Assembly (NCBI GenBank): GCA_001724355.1
Contig: MEEF01000006.1
Span: 62,001-126,000 of the forward strand
DNA length: 64,000 nucleotides
Source: Mesorhizobium sp. SCN 65-20
GTDB taxonomy: Bacteria > Pseudomonadota > Alphaproteobacteria > Rhizobiales > Rhizobiaceae
Reading direction: 5' to 3'
The notes beneath the pieces were generated by a model. The model saw only the letters and a list, made by a program, of their open reading frames with translations, made no database searches and had not been told where the DNA came from. Of this stretch, positions 46,317-60,010 are shown piece after piece (within the stretch, counting starts at the first letter, position 1; every line of letters starts with the position of its first letter). The translations under genes were made by a program, and so were the position numbers.

Positions 46317-47543
46317 CTAGGGGCCTCGCGAAACCGTTGTTGGGCCGATCAGGAAACGTTCCGAAAGCGGCAGGCTCGCGCCGCCGAGCGCGCGCGCATG
46401 GATGCCGACCGTCCCCTCGCGCACGGAGGGAATGCGCAATCCCTCGACGTCGATATTGCCAATGGAGGCCTGAACCGCAGCGACGAGCCGGGCGCGTATC
46501 GCCGTCGGCATCCAGCCGTCGATGATCGCGCTCTCGAAATCTATGACGGACGCCGCGGCCACGATCGCGTAGGCGAGCGCATCCGCCGCAGAGACGATCC
46601 ACTCGTCGAGTTCCGGGCCGAGTTCGCCCCACTCCTCTGGAGAGGTCCAGAGGTGGGACGCATCGACGCCGCGCGTGTTCAGCGCCTTCTCGAGCATAGC
46701 GATCGAGGCGATGTCGATGAGCTGCGCCGGCTTGCCGCCCGGACCAGGTACGGGCATTGAGCCGAGTGCGCCGGCGTTCCCCGTGGGGCCGCTGTAGAGC
46801 CGGCCGTTGAGGACGACGCCGCCTCCGGCAAATGCCCCGATGTAGAAATAGACAAAGTCGCGTAGCACGCCGATATCGCCGAAGACCAGTTCGGCGCCAC
46901 AGGCAGAGGTGGCGTCGTTCTGGACGTAGACGGGAAAGCCGACCAGCGACTGGAGATCGTCCCGGATGTCGCGGTTGCGCCACTCCTCCATGACCTCGCG
47001 CGGTGCGCCGGCCGCGTCGACCCAGTTCCAGAGCTCGAACGGCATGGCGACGCCCAGCCCGGCGATGCGCTTGTCCTGTTCGCGCGTCAGTGTTGCGCGC
47101 AACTGGACGATCCCCGTGCGTACGAAATCGATGGTGTCACGCGGGGCCGGGTAGCGATAGGAATTCTGCAGCATCGCCCGGGTGTTGCCGAGGAAGTCGA
47201 TGAGGACGAGCTCGGCGCTGCGCCGGCCGATCTTCAGTCCGATGAAGAAGGCGCCTTCCGGATTGAGCGACATCGGTATCGAGGGCTGGCCGATCTTGCC
47301 GCGCACCGGCTCCTGCCTCAGCAGCAGACCTTCGTCTTCGAGTTCCCGCATGATGACGGAGACAGTCTGCGCCGACAGGCCGGTCATGCGCGCGATGTCC
47401 GATTTGGCGAGCGCGCCGCTCTGCCGGACAAGCGACAGTACCAGGCGCTCGTTGTGATCGCGCATGCCGCTCTGGTTCGTGCCGCGCAGTCGCTGGCTCT
47501 CTATAGGCTCCGCCGAACCGTACCTCACACTCCCGGCCTCCAC
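46317..47543 (-). CDS. ROK-family transcriptional regulator of the fructose locus
   Basis: A 408-aa regulator with an N-terminal winged helix (residues about 28-85: LVLSLVRQSGALAKSDIARM and TGLSAQTVSVIMRELEDEGL) and a C-terminal ROK domain (IGAFAGGGVVLNGRLYSG, GNAGALGSM). The Cys-rich zinc motif of many ROK proteins is missing. The start is GTG at 47543, preceded by GGGAGGAAG. It is divergent from frcB and probably represses both transcripts until the sugar is present, likely through the palindrome at 47609-47642. Confidence 0.9.
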   Translation of the reverse strand: MEAGSVRYGSAEPIESQRLRGTNQSGMRDHNERLVLSLVRQSGALAKSDIARMTGLSAQTVSVIMRELEDEGLLLRQEPVRGKIGQPSIPMSLNPEGAFFIGLKIGRRSAELVLIDFLGNTRAMLQNSYRYPAPRDTIDFVRTGIVQLRATLTREQDKRIAGLGVAMPFELWNWVDAAGAPREVMEEWRNRDIRDDLQSLVGFPVYVQNDATSACGAELVFGDIGVLRDFVYFYIGAFAGGGVVLNGRLYSGPTGNAGALGSMPVPGPGGKPAQLIDIASIAMLEKALNTRGVDASHLWTSPEEWGELGPELDEWIVSAADALAYAIVAAASVIDFESAIIDGWMPTAIRARLVAAVQASIGNIDVEGLRIPSVREGTVGIHARALGGASLPLSERFLIGPTTVSRGP

Positions 47544-47608
47544 CGGCTTCCTCCCCGTCGATTTTGCTCCGCTTCTTTTGGGACAGAATGCTGCTGCGCC
47601 GCAATCCT

Positions 47609-47642
47609 GTCAATAATAAATAAGAGTGATTTAATTATTGAC
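47609..47642. promoter_or_regulatory. AT-rich palindrome, candidate operator with two divergent -35 boxes
   Basis: GTCAATAATAAAT (47609-47621) mirrors ATTTAATTATTGAC (47629-47642) with one base inserted. This AT-rich dyad stands out in GC-rich DNA. The right arm contains TTGACT (47638-47643) as a rightward -35, with a weak TTTGCT 17 bases on. The left arm on the minus strand reads TTGACA (47613-47608), with CATTCT 17 bases on. A protein on the dyad would block both promoters at once. Confidence 0.7.
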
Positions 47643-47757
47643 TCGGGCGGCAATCTGGTGTTTGCTGATGTCGGATGCTGGACTGGGAAGAGAGTGAAGG
47701 AGCATCCGGGGTCGGCCGCCTGCGAGGCCGGATTTCTGGTTCTGGGAGGAGTATCCA

Positions 47758-48789
47758 ATGAGATTTTCAGTATTGAAGACGACTGTTTTTGGCGCGGCAG
47801 TTGCCGGCCTTGCATCGCTTGCCGCCCCTGCATCGGCTGCAGAAGTGGGTGCGTGCCTGATTACCAAGACGGACACCAATCCCTTCTTCGTCAAGATGAA
47901 GGAGGGTGCGACCGCCAAGGCCACGGAACTCGGCGTCACGCTCAAGAGCTACGCTGGCAAGATCGACGGTGACAACGAGAGCCAGGTGGCTGCGATCGAG
48001 TCCTGCATCGCCGACGGCGCAAAGGGCATCCTGCTCGTTCCGTCCGACACCAAGGCCATCGTCGAATCCGTCAAGAAGGCGCGGGCCGCCGGCATTCTGG
48101 TCATCGCGCTGGACACCCCGCTTGAGCCCATCAGCGAAGCTGACGCCACTTTTGCCACCGACAATTTCAAGGCCGGCCAACTGATCGGTGCCTGGGCCAA
48201 GGCGACGCTGGGCGATGCCGCCAAGGATGCCAAGATCGCCTACATGGACCTCAATCCGAGCCAGCCGACGGTCGACGTGCTGCGTGACCAGGGCTTCATG
48301 ACCGGGTTCGGCATTGACACCAAGGACGTCACCAAGATCGGCGACGAGGACGACGCCCGCAACGTCTGCCATGACGTAACCAACGGCAACGAAGAGGGCG
48401 GCCGCAAGGCCATGGAGAATTGCCTCCAGAAGGACCCCGGCATCAACGTCGTCTACACCATCAACGAACCGTCGGCAGCCGGCGCCTACGAAGCGCTCAA
48501 GGCGGTCGGCATGGAGAAGAACGTGCTGGTCGTGTCGGTCGACGGCGGCTGCCCGGGCGTCAAGAACGTGGCCGAAGGGGTGATCGGCGCGACTTCTCAG
48601 CAATATCCGCTGCTGATGGCCTCGATGGGTATCGAGGCGATCAAGAAATTCGCCGACAGCGGCGAGAAGCCTGCGCCCACCGAGGGCAAGGACTTCTTCG
48701 ACACCGGCGCCACGCTGGTGACCGACAAGCCGGCTACCGGCGTGGAGTCGATCGATACCAAGCAGGGCCTCGACAAGTGCTGGGGCTGA
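47758..48789 (+). CDS. frcB: Sugar ABC transporter substrate-binding protein (fructose, FrcB)
   Basis: A 343-aa periplasmic binding protein of the ribose/galactose type (Peripla_BP_4). The signal peptide ends near PASAAE. Stretches [37 protein letters not shown], and the end [15 protein letters not shown] resemble rhizobial FrcB. It brings fructose (and perhaps ribose or mannose) to FrcC/FrcA. The ribosome binding site is GGGAGGAG. Two hairpins follow before frcC and could raise the level of this protein over the membrane parts. Confidence 0.93.
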   Translation: MRFSVLKTTVFGAAVAGLASLAAPASAAEVGACLITKTDTNPFFVKMKEGATAKATELGVTLKSYAGKIDGDNESQVAAIESCIADGAKGILLVPSDTKAIVESVKKARAAGILVIALDTPLEPISEADATFATDNFKAGQLIGAWAKATLGDAAKDAKIAYMDLNPSQPTVDVLRDQGFMTGFGIDTKDVTKIGDEDDARNVCHDVTNGNEEGGRKAMENCLQKDPGINVVYTINEPSAAGAYEALKAVGMEKNVLVVSVDGGCPGVKNVAEGVIGATSQQYPLLMASMGIEAIKKFADSGEKPAPTEGKDFFDTGATLVTDKPATGVESIDTKQGLDKCWG

Positions 48790-48798
48790 TTTGACCCA

Positions 48799-48851
48799 GT
48801 GACGCAGCGTCAAGTATTTTTGCTGGGGGAGGCGGTCTCCGGGCCGCCTTT
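48799..48851 (+). terminator. Two hairpins between frcB and frcC (attenuation or mRNA processing)
   Basis: First, TGACG-CAG-CGTCA (about 48800-48812) is followed by AAGTATTTTT. Second, AGGCGGTC-TCCG-GGCCGCCT (48830-48849) is followed by TTCT. Both lie in the 96 bases between frcB and frcC. They fit partial termination or 3'-end protection of frcB mRNA. Confidence 0.55.
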
Positions 48852-48885
48852 CTCATAACCCTAGTCCCACGGGAGGAACCCAGCC

Positions 48886-49971
48886 ATGAGCAACGTCTCG
48901 GCAGAGGGTCGGGGACAGCCACAAGAATTCGAAAAAGTGCTGTCCGGCAGCGACACGTCAGTCGCCAGTTTCGATACGCATTCCAAAACACCACTCGAGC
49001 ACGCGCAGCACTTCCTGCATTCGAATCCGGCTGCGGTGCCGCTGATCGTGCTACTGCTTTCCCTCGTAGCCTTCGGTGTTCTGGTCGGGGGCAAGTTCTT
49101 CTCGGCCTTCTCGATGACGCTGATCCTCCAGCAGGTGGCGATCGTCGGCATCGTCGGCGCTGCCCAGACGCTGGTGGTGCTGACCGCGGGCATCGACCTC
49201 TCGGTCGGGGCGATCATGGTGCTGTCGTCGGTGGTGATGGGCCAGCTCACGTTCCGCTACGGGATACCGGCGCCCATTTCCATCCTCTGCGGCTTCGCCG
49301 TGGGAGCGTTCTGCGGTTGGATCAACGGCGCGCTCGTCGCCTACATGAAACTGCCGCCCTTCATCGTGACGCTGGGCACCTGGCAAATCGTGCTTGCGAC
49401 GAACTTCCTGTATTCGGCCAACGAGACGATCCGCTCGCAGGATATTGCCGCCCAGGCGCCGATACTCCAGTTCTTCGGTGAGAGCTTCCGCATCGGAAAT
49501 GCGGTGTTCACCTATGGCGTGGTCGTCATGGTGCTGCTGACCTTCGTGCTCTGGTACGTGCTCAATCACACGGCCTGGGGCCGGCACGTCTACGCGGTCG
49601 GCGACGATCCGGAGGCCGCAAAGCTGTCCGGTGTGAGCGTCAAGAAGGTGCTGGTGACCGTCTATGTGGTCTCGGGCCTGATCTGCGCGCTCGCCGGCTG
49701 GGTCATCATCGGGCGCCTGGGCTCCGTCTCGCCGACCTCCGGACAGTTCGCCAACATCGAGTCCATCACCGCAGTCGTCATCGGCGGCATCTCGCTCTTC
49801 GGCGGCCGCGGCTCGATCCTCGGCATGCTCTTCGGTGCGCTCATCGTCGGCGTCTTCTCGCTTGGGTTACGCCTGATCGGCACCGACCCGCAGTGGACCT
49901 ATCTGTTGATCGGCGTGCTGATCATCGTCGCCGTCGCGATCGACCAGTGGATCAGAAAGGTTGCAGGCTAA
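48886..49971 (+). CDS. frcC: Sugar ABC transporter permease (fructose, FrcC)
   Basis: A 361-aa permease of the ribose/xylose branch (BPD_transp_2) with a hydrophilic N-terminal extension of about 45 residues and eight or more helices. Typical stretches are TLVVLTAGIDLSVGAIMVLS, LPPFIVTLGTWQIV and GGISLFGGRGSILGMLFGAL. The ATG at 48886 has GGGAGG upstream. The stop overlaps frcA (TAATG). Confidence 0.94.
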   Translation: MSNVSAEGRGQPQEFEKVLSGSDTSVASFDTHSKTPLEHAQHFLHSNPAAVPLIVLLLSLVAFGVLVGGKFFSAFSMTLILQQVAIVGIVGAAQTLVVLTAGIDLSVGAIMVLSSVVMGQLTFRYGIPAPISILCGFAVGAFCGWINGALVAYMKLPPFIVTLGTWQIVLATNFLYSANETIRSQDIAAQAPILQFFGESFRIGNAVFTYGVVVMVLLTFVLWYVLNHTAWGRHVYAVGDDPEAAKLSGVSVKKVLVTVYVVSGLICALAGWVIIGRLGSVSPTSGQFANIESITAVVIGGISLFGGRGSILGMLFGALIVGVFSLGLRLIGTDPQWTYLLIGVLIIVAVAIDQWIRKVAG

Positions 49972-50753
49972 TGGCACAGGAACCCATCCTCACCGCCCGC
50001 GGACTGGTGAAGCGCTACGGCCGCGTCACTGCCCTCGACAATGCGGATTTCGACCTCTATCCGGGCGAGATCCTGGCCGTGATCGGCGACAACGGCGCCG
50101 GCAAGTCGTCGCTGATCAAGGCGATTTCCGGTGCGATCCGTGCCGACGAGGGGGAAATCCGTCTCGAAGGAAACGTCATCAACTTCAAGTCGCCCATGGA
50201 AGCCCGCGACTCGGGCATCGAGACGGTCTACCAGAACCTGGCGCTGTCGCCGGCGCTGTCGATCGCCGACAACATGTTCCTCGGCCGGGAGATCAGGAGG
50301 TCCGGGCCGCTGGGACAATGGTTCCGGATGCTCGACCGGCCGGCCATGGAAAAGCGAGCCCGGGAGAAGCTGACCGAACTGGGACTGATGACGATCCAGA
50401 ACATCAGCCAGGCGGTGGAAACCCTCTCGGGCGGCCAGCGCCAGGGCGTGGCGGTCGCGCGTGCGGCGGCCTTCGGCTCCAAGGTCGTCATCATGGACGA
50501 GCCGACGGCAGCCCTCGGCGTGAAGGAATCCCGCCGCGTGCTGGAACTCATACTGGACGTGAAGAAGCGCGGCCTGCCGATCGTGCTGATCTCGCACAAC
50601 ATGCCGCATGTATTCGAGGTGGCAGACCGCATCCACATCCACAGGCTCGGCCGCAGGCTGACCGTGATCGATCCCAAGGAATACACGATGTCGGACGCGG
50701 TCGCCTTCATGACCGGGGCGAAAAAGCCGCCGGAGGCAGCGCTCGCCGCCTGA
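49971..50753 (+). CDS. frcA: Sugar ABC transporter ATP-binding protein (fructose, FrcA)
   Basis: A 260-aa ATPase with a single nucleotide-binding domain: Walker A GDNGAGKSS (39-47), signature LSGGQRQGVAVARA, Walker B VVIMDEPTAALG, H-loop LISHNMPH. Most ribose-type ATPases (RbsA) have two such domains in about 500 residues; here two copies must pair. This half-size form is known for FrcA. The ATG overlaps the frcC stop by one base. A strong hairpin follows the gene. Confidence 0.95.
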   Translation: MAQEPILTARGLVKRYGRVTALDNADFDLYPGEILAVIGDNGAGKSSLIKAISGAIRADEGEIRLEGNVINFKSPMEARDSGIETVYQNLALSPALSIADNMFLGREIRRSGPLGQWFRMLDRPAMEKRAREKLTELGLMTIQNISQAVETLSGGQRQGVAVARAAAFGSKVVIMDEPTAALGVKESRRVLELILDVKKRGLPIVLISHNMPHVFEVADRIHIHRLGRRLTVIDPKEYTMSDAVAFMTGAKKPPEAALAA

Positions 50754-50765
50754 TCGGCGGTTCCG

Positions 50766-50796
50766 ATCTCCGCGTCATGAGTATTGACGCGGAGAT
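50766..50796 (+). terminator. Terminator-like hairpin after frcA
   Basis: ATCTCCGCGTCA and TGACGCGGAGAT form a perfect 12-base stem with a 7-base loop (TGAGTAT), followed by TCTAAT. It lies 12 bases after the frcA stop. The T-run is short, but the stem is strong. It separates the frc and glg operons. Confidence 0.7.
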
Positions 50797-50910
50797 TCTA
50801 ATCGATTGAGATCGAGTACGGATCACCTGGAAAAGCTGCGGGGAGGGTTAGTGGCGGCCTGGGAGGGAATTCAACCGTCGGTCTCGTGGGCCGACAATGC
50901 GAGAGGCAAG

Positions 50911-53379
50911 ATGACCCGCGCAGAGAACCCGAAAATCCCACAGCCGCCCCTGGGCGACACCAACCCACAGGCGCTCGCCGCCGAGATATTGCAGGCGCTG
51001 AAATACCGCCTCGGCAAGGATGCGACGGTAGCGACCGACTACGACTGGCTGACCGCCGCGATCAAGGTGGTCCGCGATCGCATCGTCGACGAGTGGATTT
51101 CCTCCACCAAGGAGGCTTACGACCAGAGCGCCAAGCGCGTCTACTACTTGTCGCTCGAGTTCCTGATCGGCCGGCTGATGCGCGACGCGTTCTCGAACCT
51201 CGGCCTGATGGAGGCGATGCGCGAGGCGCTTGCCTCGCTAGGGGTCGAGTTCGACGTCATCGCCAGGCTGGAGCCGGACGCCGCACTCGGCAATGGCGGC
51301 CTCGGGCGCCTGGCGGCCTGCTTCATGGAAAGCATGGCGACCGTCGACATTCCCGCCCATGGCTACGGCATCCGCTATGTCAACGGTATGTTCCGCCAGG
51401 AAATCCATGGCGGCTGGCAGGTCGAACTGCCGGAAACCTGGCTCGATCACGGCAATCCGTGGGAGTTCGAACGCCGCGAGCGCGCCTTCGAGGTCGGGTT
51501 CGGCGGCTCGGTGGAGTCGATAACCAGCAAGGACGGGCGGCTCGAGCGCCATGTCTGGAAGCCAACCGAAAGGGTGCTGGCGGTTCCCTACGATACCCCG
51601 GTGGTCGGCTGGCGGGGCGCGCGCGTCAACACGCTGCGCCTGTGGTCGGGCATGGCGATCGATCCGATCCTGCTCGACGCCTTCAATGCGGGCGATCACA
51701 TCGGCGCGCTGCGCGAAAGCAACAAGGCGGACGCGCTCTCACGCGTTCTCTATCCCGCCGATGCGACGTCGGCAGGCCAGGAGCTTCGGCTGAGGCAGGA
51801 GTATTTCTTCACCACGGCCTCGCTACAGGACATCCTGCAGCGCCATCTCAGCCAGTACGGCGACCTGCTGTCTTTGCCGGAGAAGGCGGCGATCCACCTC
51901 AACGACACCCATCCGGCGGTCGCCGTGGCCGAGCTGATGCGTCTCTTGATGGACCTCCATGCGCTGGATTTCGATACAGCGTGGGGGCTCACCAAGCGGA
52001 CCTTCGCCTATACCAACCACACGCTGCTGCCGGAGGCGCTTGAAAGCTGGCCCGTGCCGCTGTTCGAGCGCCTGCTGCCGCGCCACATGCAGATCGTCTA
52101 TGCGATCAACGCCGAAATCCTGCTCGAGGCGCGTGCCACCGGCCGGTTCAACGGCGACCAGATCAGCCGCATATCGCTGATCCAGGAGGATGGCGGCCGC
52201 CGCGTGCGCATGGGCAATCTGGCCTTCGTCGGCTCGCACAGCGTCAACGGCGTGTCGGCGCTTCACACGGACCTGATGAAGGAGACCGTGTTCGCCGATC
52301 TCCACAGCCTCTATCCGGACCGCATCAACAACAAGACCAACGGCATCACACCGCGCCGCTGGCTCATCCAGTGCAATCCCGGCCTGACGGCACTCGCGCG
52401 CGAGGCGATCGGCGACCGTTTCCTGGACGACATCGAGGCAATCCGCGATCTCGATCCGCTTGCCGAGGATGCGGCCTTCCGCGACAAGTTCGCGGCCGTC
52501 AAACGCGCCAACAAGGAATTGCTCGCCACGCTGGTGGCCGAGCGTCTCGGGATCAGGGTCGACCCTTCGGCCCTGTTCGACATCCAGATCAAGCGCATCC
52601 ACGAATACAAGCGCCAGCTTCTCAACATCATCGAGGCGGTGGCGCTCTACGACCAGATCCGCTCGCACCCCGAACGGGACTGGATGCCGCGGGTCAAGTT
52701 CTTCGGCGGCAAGGCGGCGCCGAGCTATCACAACGCCAAACTGATCATCAAGCTGGCCAACGACGTGGCCAAGGTGATCAACCGCGATCCTTCGGTGCGC
52801 GGCCTGCTCAAGGTAGTCTTCGTGCCGAACTACAACGTCAGCGCAGCCGAGATCCTGATGCCGGCCGCCGATCTGTCGGAACAGATATCGACTGCCGGAA
52901 TGGAGGCATCCGGAACCGGCAACATGAAGTTTGCGCTCAACGGCGCGCTCACCATTGGCACGCTCGACGGCGCCAATGTCGAGATCAAGGAGCGCGTCGG
53001 CGACGACAACATCTTCATCTTCGGCCTGACCGCCAAGGAAGTGGCAGCCCGCCGCGCCAATGGCTACCAGCCGGACTCGGTGATCGATGCTTCGCCGGAA
53101 CTGAAGCAGGCCGTGGCGGCAATCGCGTCGGGCGTGTTCTCGCCCGACGATCCGACGCGCTACCGCGACCTGATGGACGGGCTCCACCAGCACGACTGGT
53201 TCATGGTCGCCGCCGATTTCGATTCCTACGCGGCCGCGCAGCGGCAGGTCGATGCGGTGTGGCGCAACAGTCCCGACTGGTACGCCCGCGCCATCCGCAA
53301 CGTGGCGCGCGTCGGTTGGTTCTCCTCCGATCGTACTATCCGTCAATACGCCAAAGAAATCTGGAACGTGCCCGCCTGA
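50911..53379 (+). CDS. glgP: Glycogen phosphorylase
   Basis: An 822-aa PLP enzyme that releases glucose 1-phosphate from glycogen. The PLP-binding lysine is Lys673 in EASGTGNMKFALNGALTIG. Other stretches include YYLSLEFLIGRLMRDAFSNL and NKTNGITPRRWL. I chose the ATG at 50911 (GAGAGGCAAG upstream); the frame is open back to a TTG at 50806, but that adds 35 unlikely residues. It is the first gene of the glycogen operon. Confidence 0.96.
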   Translation: MTRAENPKIPQPPLGDTNPQALAAEILQALKYRLGKDATVATDYDWLTAAIKVVRDRIVDEWISSTKEAYDQSAKRVYYLSLEFLIGRLMRDAFSNLGLMEAMREALASLGVEFDVIARLEPDAALGNGGLGRLAACFMESMATVDIPAHGYGIRYVNGMFRQEIHGGWQVELPETWLDHGNPWEFERRERAFEVGFGGSVESITSKDGRLERHVWKPTERVLAVPYDTPVVGWRGARVNTLRLWSGMAIDPILLDAFNAGDHIGALRESNKADALSRVLYPADATSAGQELRLRQEYFFTTASLQDILQRHLSQYGDLLSLPEKAAIHLNDTHPAVAVAELMRLLMDLHALDFDTAWGLTKRTFAYTNHTLLPEALESWPVPLFERLLPRHMQIVYAINAEILLEARATGRFNGDQISRISLIQEDGGRRVRMGNLAFVGSHSVNGVSALHTDLMKETVFADLHSLYPDRINNKTNGITPRRWLIQCNPGLTALAREAIGDRFLDDIEAIRDLDPLAEDAAFRDKFAAVKRANKELLATLVAERLGIRVDPSALFDIQIKRIHEYKRQLLNIIEAVALYDQIRSHPERDWMPRVKFFGGKAAPSYHNAKLIIKLANDVAKVINRDPSVRGLLKVVFVPNYNVSAAEILMPAADLSEQISTAGMEASGTGNMKFALNGALTIGTLDGANVEIKERVGDDNIFIFGLTAKEVAARRANGYQPDSVIDASPELKQAVAAIASGVFSPDDPTRYRDLMDGLHQHDWFMVAADFDSYAAAQRQVDAVWRNSPDWYARAIRNVARVGWFSSDRTIRQYAKEIWNVPA

Positions 53380-53434
53380 TGTGATTGCATGAAATGATCT
53401 CCGCGAAGAGATGCATGGGAGGGGATACCTGAAC

Positions 53435-55651
<2,217 letters not shown>

Positions 55652-55665
55652 GCAGGGAGGATGCC

Positions 55666-56928
55666 ATGGTCATAAACAAGAACCAGCCGCTTGCGCGCGA
55701 CGCAATGGCTTATGTGCTGGCGGGGGGGCGCGGCAGCAGGCTCAAGGAGCTCACCGACCGGCGCGCCAAGCCCGCCGTCTATTTCGGGGGCAAGACCAGG
55801 ATCATCGATTTCGCCCTGTCGAATGCGCTGAACTCGGGCATCCGCCGGCTTGGCGTCGCCACGCAGTACAAGGCGCATTCGCTGATCCGGCATCTGCAGC
55901 GGGGCTGGAACTTCCTGAGGCCGGAGCGAAACGAGAGCTTCGACATCCTGCCCGCAAGCCAGCGCGTCTCGGAAACGCAATGGTACGAGGGCACCGCCGA
56001 CGCGGTCTACCAGAACATCGACATCATCGAGGCGTACGGCCCGGAATACATGATCATCCTGGCGGGCGATCACATCTACAAGATGGATTACGAACTCATG
56101 CTGCGCCAGCACGTCGATGCTGGCGCAGACGTGACCGTCGGCTGCCTCGAAGTGCCACGCATGGAAGCGAGCGGCTTCGGCGTCATGCATGTCGACAAGA
56201 AGGACAACATCATCTCCTTCATCGAAAAGCCGGCCGACCCGCCCGGCATCCCCGATAATCCCAATTTCGCCCTGGCCTCGATGGGTATCTACGTCTTCAA
56301 GACCGGTTTCCTCATGGAGCAGTTGCGGCGCGACGCCAATGAGCCGGAGTCGAGCCGCGATTTCGGCAAGGACATCATCCCGCACATCGTTCAGCACGGC
56401 AAAGCGGTGGCCCACCGCTTCACCAAGTCGTGCGTCCGCTCGACATCCGAGGCCGCTCCCTACTGGCGCGACGTCGGCACGGTCGACGCCTATTGGGAAG
56501 CCAACATCGACCTCACAGACGTCATTCCGGAACTGGACCTCTATGATCGCGACTGGCCGATCTGGACCTATTCCGAACTGACCCCGCCCGCCAAGTTCGT
56601 CCACGACGAGGACGGCCGCCGCGGCCAGGCGATCTCGTCGCTGGTTTCCGGCGACTGCATCGTCTCGGGCGCCTCGCTACGGCGCAGCCTGATCTTCACC
56701 GGCGCGCGGATCAATTCCTACGCCACCCTCGAAGACGTGGTGATGCTGCCGGCCTGCCATGTCGGCCGCAAGGCCCAGCTTAAGAGAGTCGTCATCGACC
56801 ACGGGGTACACATCCCCGAGGGGCTGGTGGTCGGCGAGGATCCGGAACTCGACGCAAAGCGTTTCCGCGTCTCGGAAAAGGGCATCTGCCTCATCACCCA
56901 GGACATGATCAACAGGCTGGAGCTGTAG
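55666..56928 (+). CDS. glgC: Glucose-1-phosphate adenylyltransferase
   Basis: A 420-aa enzyme that makes ADP-glucose for glycogen, usually the controlled step. The nucleotidyl-transferase motif is [20 protein letters not shown], with [20 protein letters not shown], and later [16 protein letters not shown] and [18 protein letters not shown]. The C-terminal part is a left-handed helix. The ATG at 55666 follows AGGGAGG; another ATG at 55661 is out of frame. Rhizobial forms are activated by fructose 6-phosphate and pyruvate; this is family knowledge. Confidence 0.97.
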   Translation: MVINKNQPLARDAMAYVLAGGRGSRLKELTDRRAKPAVYFGGKTRIIDFALSNALNSGIRRLGVATQYKAHSLIRHLQRGWNFLRPERNESFDILPASQRVSETQWYEGTADAVYQNIDIIEAYGPEYMIILAGDHIYKMDYELMLRQHVDAGADVTVGCLEVPRMEASGFGVMHVDKKDNIISFIEKPADPPGIPDNPNFALASMGIYVFKTGFLMEQLRRDANEPESSRDFGKDIIPHIVQHGKAVAHRFTKSCVRSTSEAAPYWRDVGTVDAYWEANIDLTDVIPELDLYDRDWPIWTYSELTPPAKFVHDEDGRRGQAISSLVSGDCIVSGASLRRSLIFTGARINSYATLEDVVMLPACHVGRKAQLKRVVIDHGVHIPEGLVVGEDPELDAKRFRVSEKGICLITQDMINRLEL

Positions 56929-56931
56929 CCG

Positions 56932-58377
56932 GTGCAGGTACTTTCGGTCACGCCCGAGATATTTCCGCTGATCAAGACAGGCGGGCTGGCCGATGTGACG
57001 GGAGCGCTGCCGGATGCGCTGGCAGGGCTCGGTGTTGCGACGCGAAGTCTCGTGCCGGGCTATCCGGTGGTGATGAACCAGCTGAAGAAGAAAAAGACCG
57101 TCCACCAGTATCCCGCGCTGCAGGGTGGCAAGGCGGCCGTCCACGCGGCCGAGGTCGCCGGCCTGGACCTGCTGGTGCTGGATGCACCACATCTGTTCGA
57201 CCGGCCAGGCGGACCCTACGGCGATGCGACGGGCGCCGACTGGCAGGACAACTGGCGACGGTTCGCCGCCTTCAGCAAGGTTGCTGCGGACATCGCCGCC
57301 GGCGCTATCGCCGGCTACAAGCCGGACATCGTGCATGCGCACGACTGGCAGTCGGCCATGGCGCTGGCCTACATGCGTTACGGCGAGGCTGCGAACGTGC
57401 CGTCCGTGATGACGGTCCACAATCTCGCCTTCCAGGGCCAGTTTGCGGCAAGCATCTTTCCGGGTCTGGGCCTGCCCCAGCAGGCGATGGCGCTGGACGG
57501 CATCGAGTATTATGGCGGCGTCGGCTTCCTCAAGGCGGGGCTACAGGCGGCTTGGGCGTTGACCACGGTCAGCCCGACCTATGCCCAGGAGATTCGTTCG
57601 CCGGCCTTCGGGATGGGGCTCGACGGGTTGATCAACCTGCGCGCCGCCGACCTGCATGGCATTGTCAACGGCATCGACGTCGCGATCTGGAATCCCGAAA
57701 CCGACAAGCATCTCGCTGCGACCTACGGTGCCAGGAGCCTGAAGGCGCGCAAGGCCAACAAGCGGGCGATCGAGGAGCGCATGATGCTCGATCGCGACGA
57801 CGGGCCGATCTACTGCGTGGTCAGCCGCCTGACCTGGCAGAAGGGCATGGATATACTGACCGCGATCCTGGACCCGGTGGTCGCCACGGGAGCGCGGCTC
57901 GCGATCCTCGGCGCCGGCGACGCCGGCCTGGAGGGGGCGCTGCTGGCCGGGGCCGCGCGCCATCGCGGCCGGGTGGGCGTCGTCATCGGCTACGACGAGG
58001 GCCTGTCGCATCTGCTCCAGGGCGGCGCCGACGCCATCTTGATACCGTCGCGCTTCGAACCCTGCGGCCTGACCCAGCTCTACGGTCTGCGCTATGGGTG
58101 CGTGCCGATCGTCGCCCGGACCGGAGGCCTGGCCGACACCGTCATCGACGCCAACGAGGCGGCCGTCGGGGCCGGCGTCGCGACGGGTTTCCAGTTCGCG
58201 CCGGAGAATGCGGGGGCGTTCCACCACGCCATATTGCGGGCCAATGCCCTTTACACCGACCCCGCCGCGTGGAGCTCCCTGCAACGCCAGGGGATGAAGG
58301 CGGATCTGTCCTGGGATCGGAGTGCCCAGAAATATGCCGCACTCTACAGTAAGCTTCTCTCAAAAAGGGATGCCTGA
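56932..58377 (+). CDS. glgA: Glycogen synthase (ADP-glucose)
   Basis: A 481-aa GT5 glycosyltransferase that elongates alpha-1,4-glucan. The ADP-glucose-binding KTGGLAD motif is at residues 15-21, and the C-terminal GT-B motif is [17 protein letters not shown]. The start is GTG at 56932, three bases after the glgC stop. The stop abuts the pgm start directly. Confidence 0.96.
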   Translation: MQVLSVTPEIFPLIKTGGLADVTGALPDALAGLGVATRSLVPGYPVVMNQLKKKKTVHQYPALQGGKAAVHAAEVAGLDLLVLDAPHLFDRPGGPYGDATGADWQDNWRRFAAFSKVAADIAAGAIAGYKPDIVHAHDWQSAMALAYMRYGEAANVPSVMTVHNLAFQGQFAASIFPGLGLPQQAMALDGIEYYGGVGFLKAGLQAAWALTTVSPTYAQEIRSPAFGMGLDGLINLRAADLHGIVNGIDVAIWNPETDKHLAATYGARSLKARKANKRAIEERMMLDRDDGPIYCVVSRLTWQKGMDILTAILDPVVATGARLAILGAGDAGLEGALLAGAARHRGRVGVVIGYDEGLSHLLQGGADAILIPSRFEPCGLTQLYGLRYGCVPIVARTGGLADTVIDANEAAVGAGVATGFQFAPENAGAFHHAILRANALYTDPAAWSSLQRQGMKADLSWDRSAQKYAALYSKLLSKRDA

Positions 58378-60006
<1,629 letters not shown>

Positions 60007-60010
60007 TGCG

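Noticed and set aside
50806..50910. N-terminal extension of GlgP from a TTG start
   Set aside because: The family length of about 820 aa and the GAGAGG site favour the ATG at 50911.
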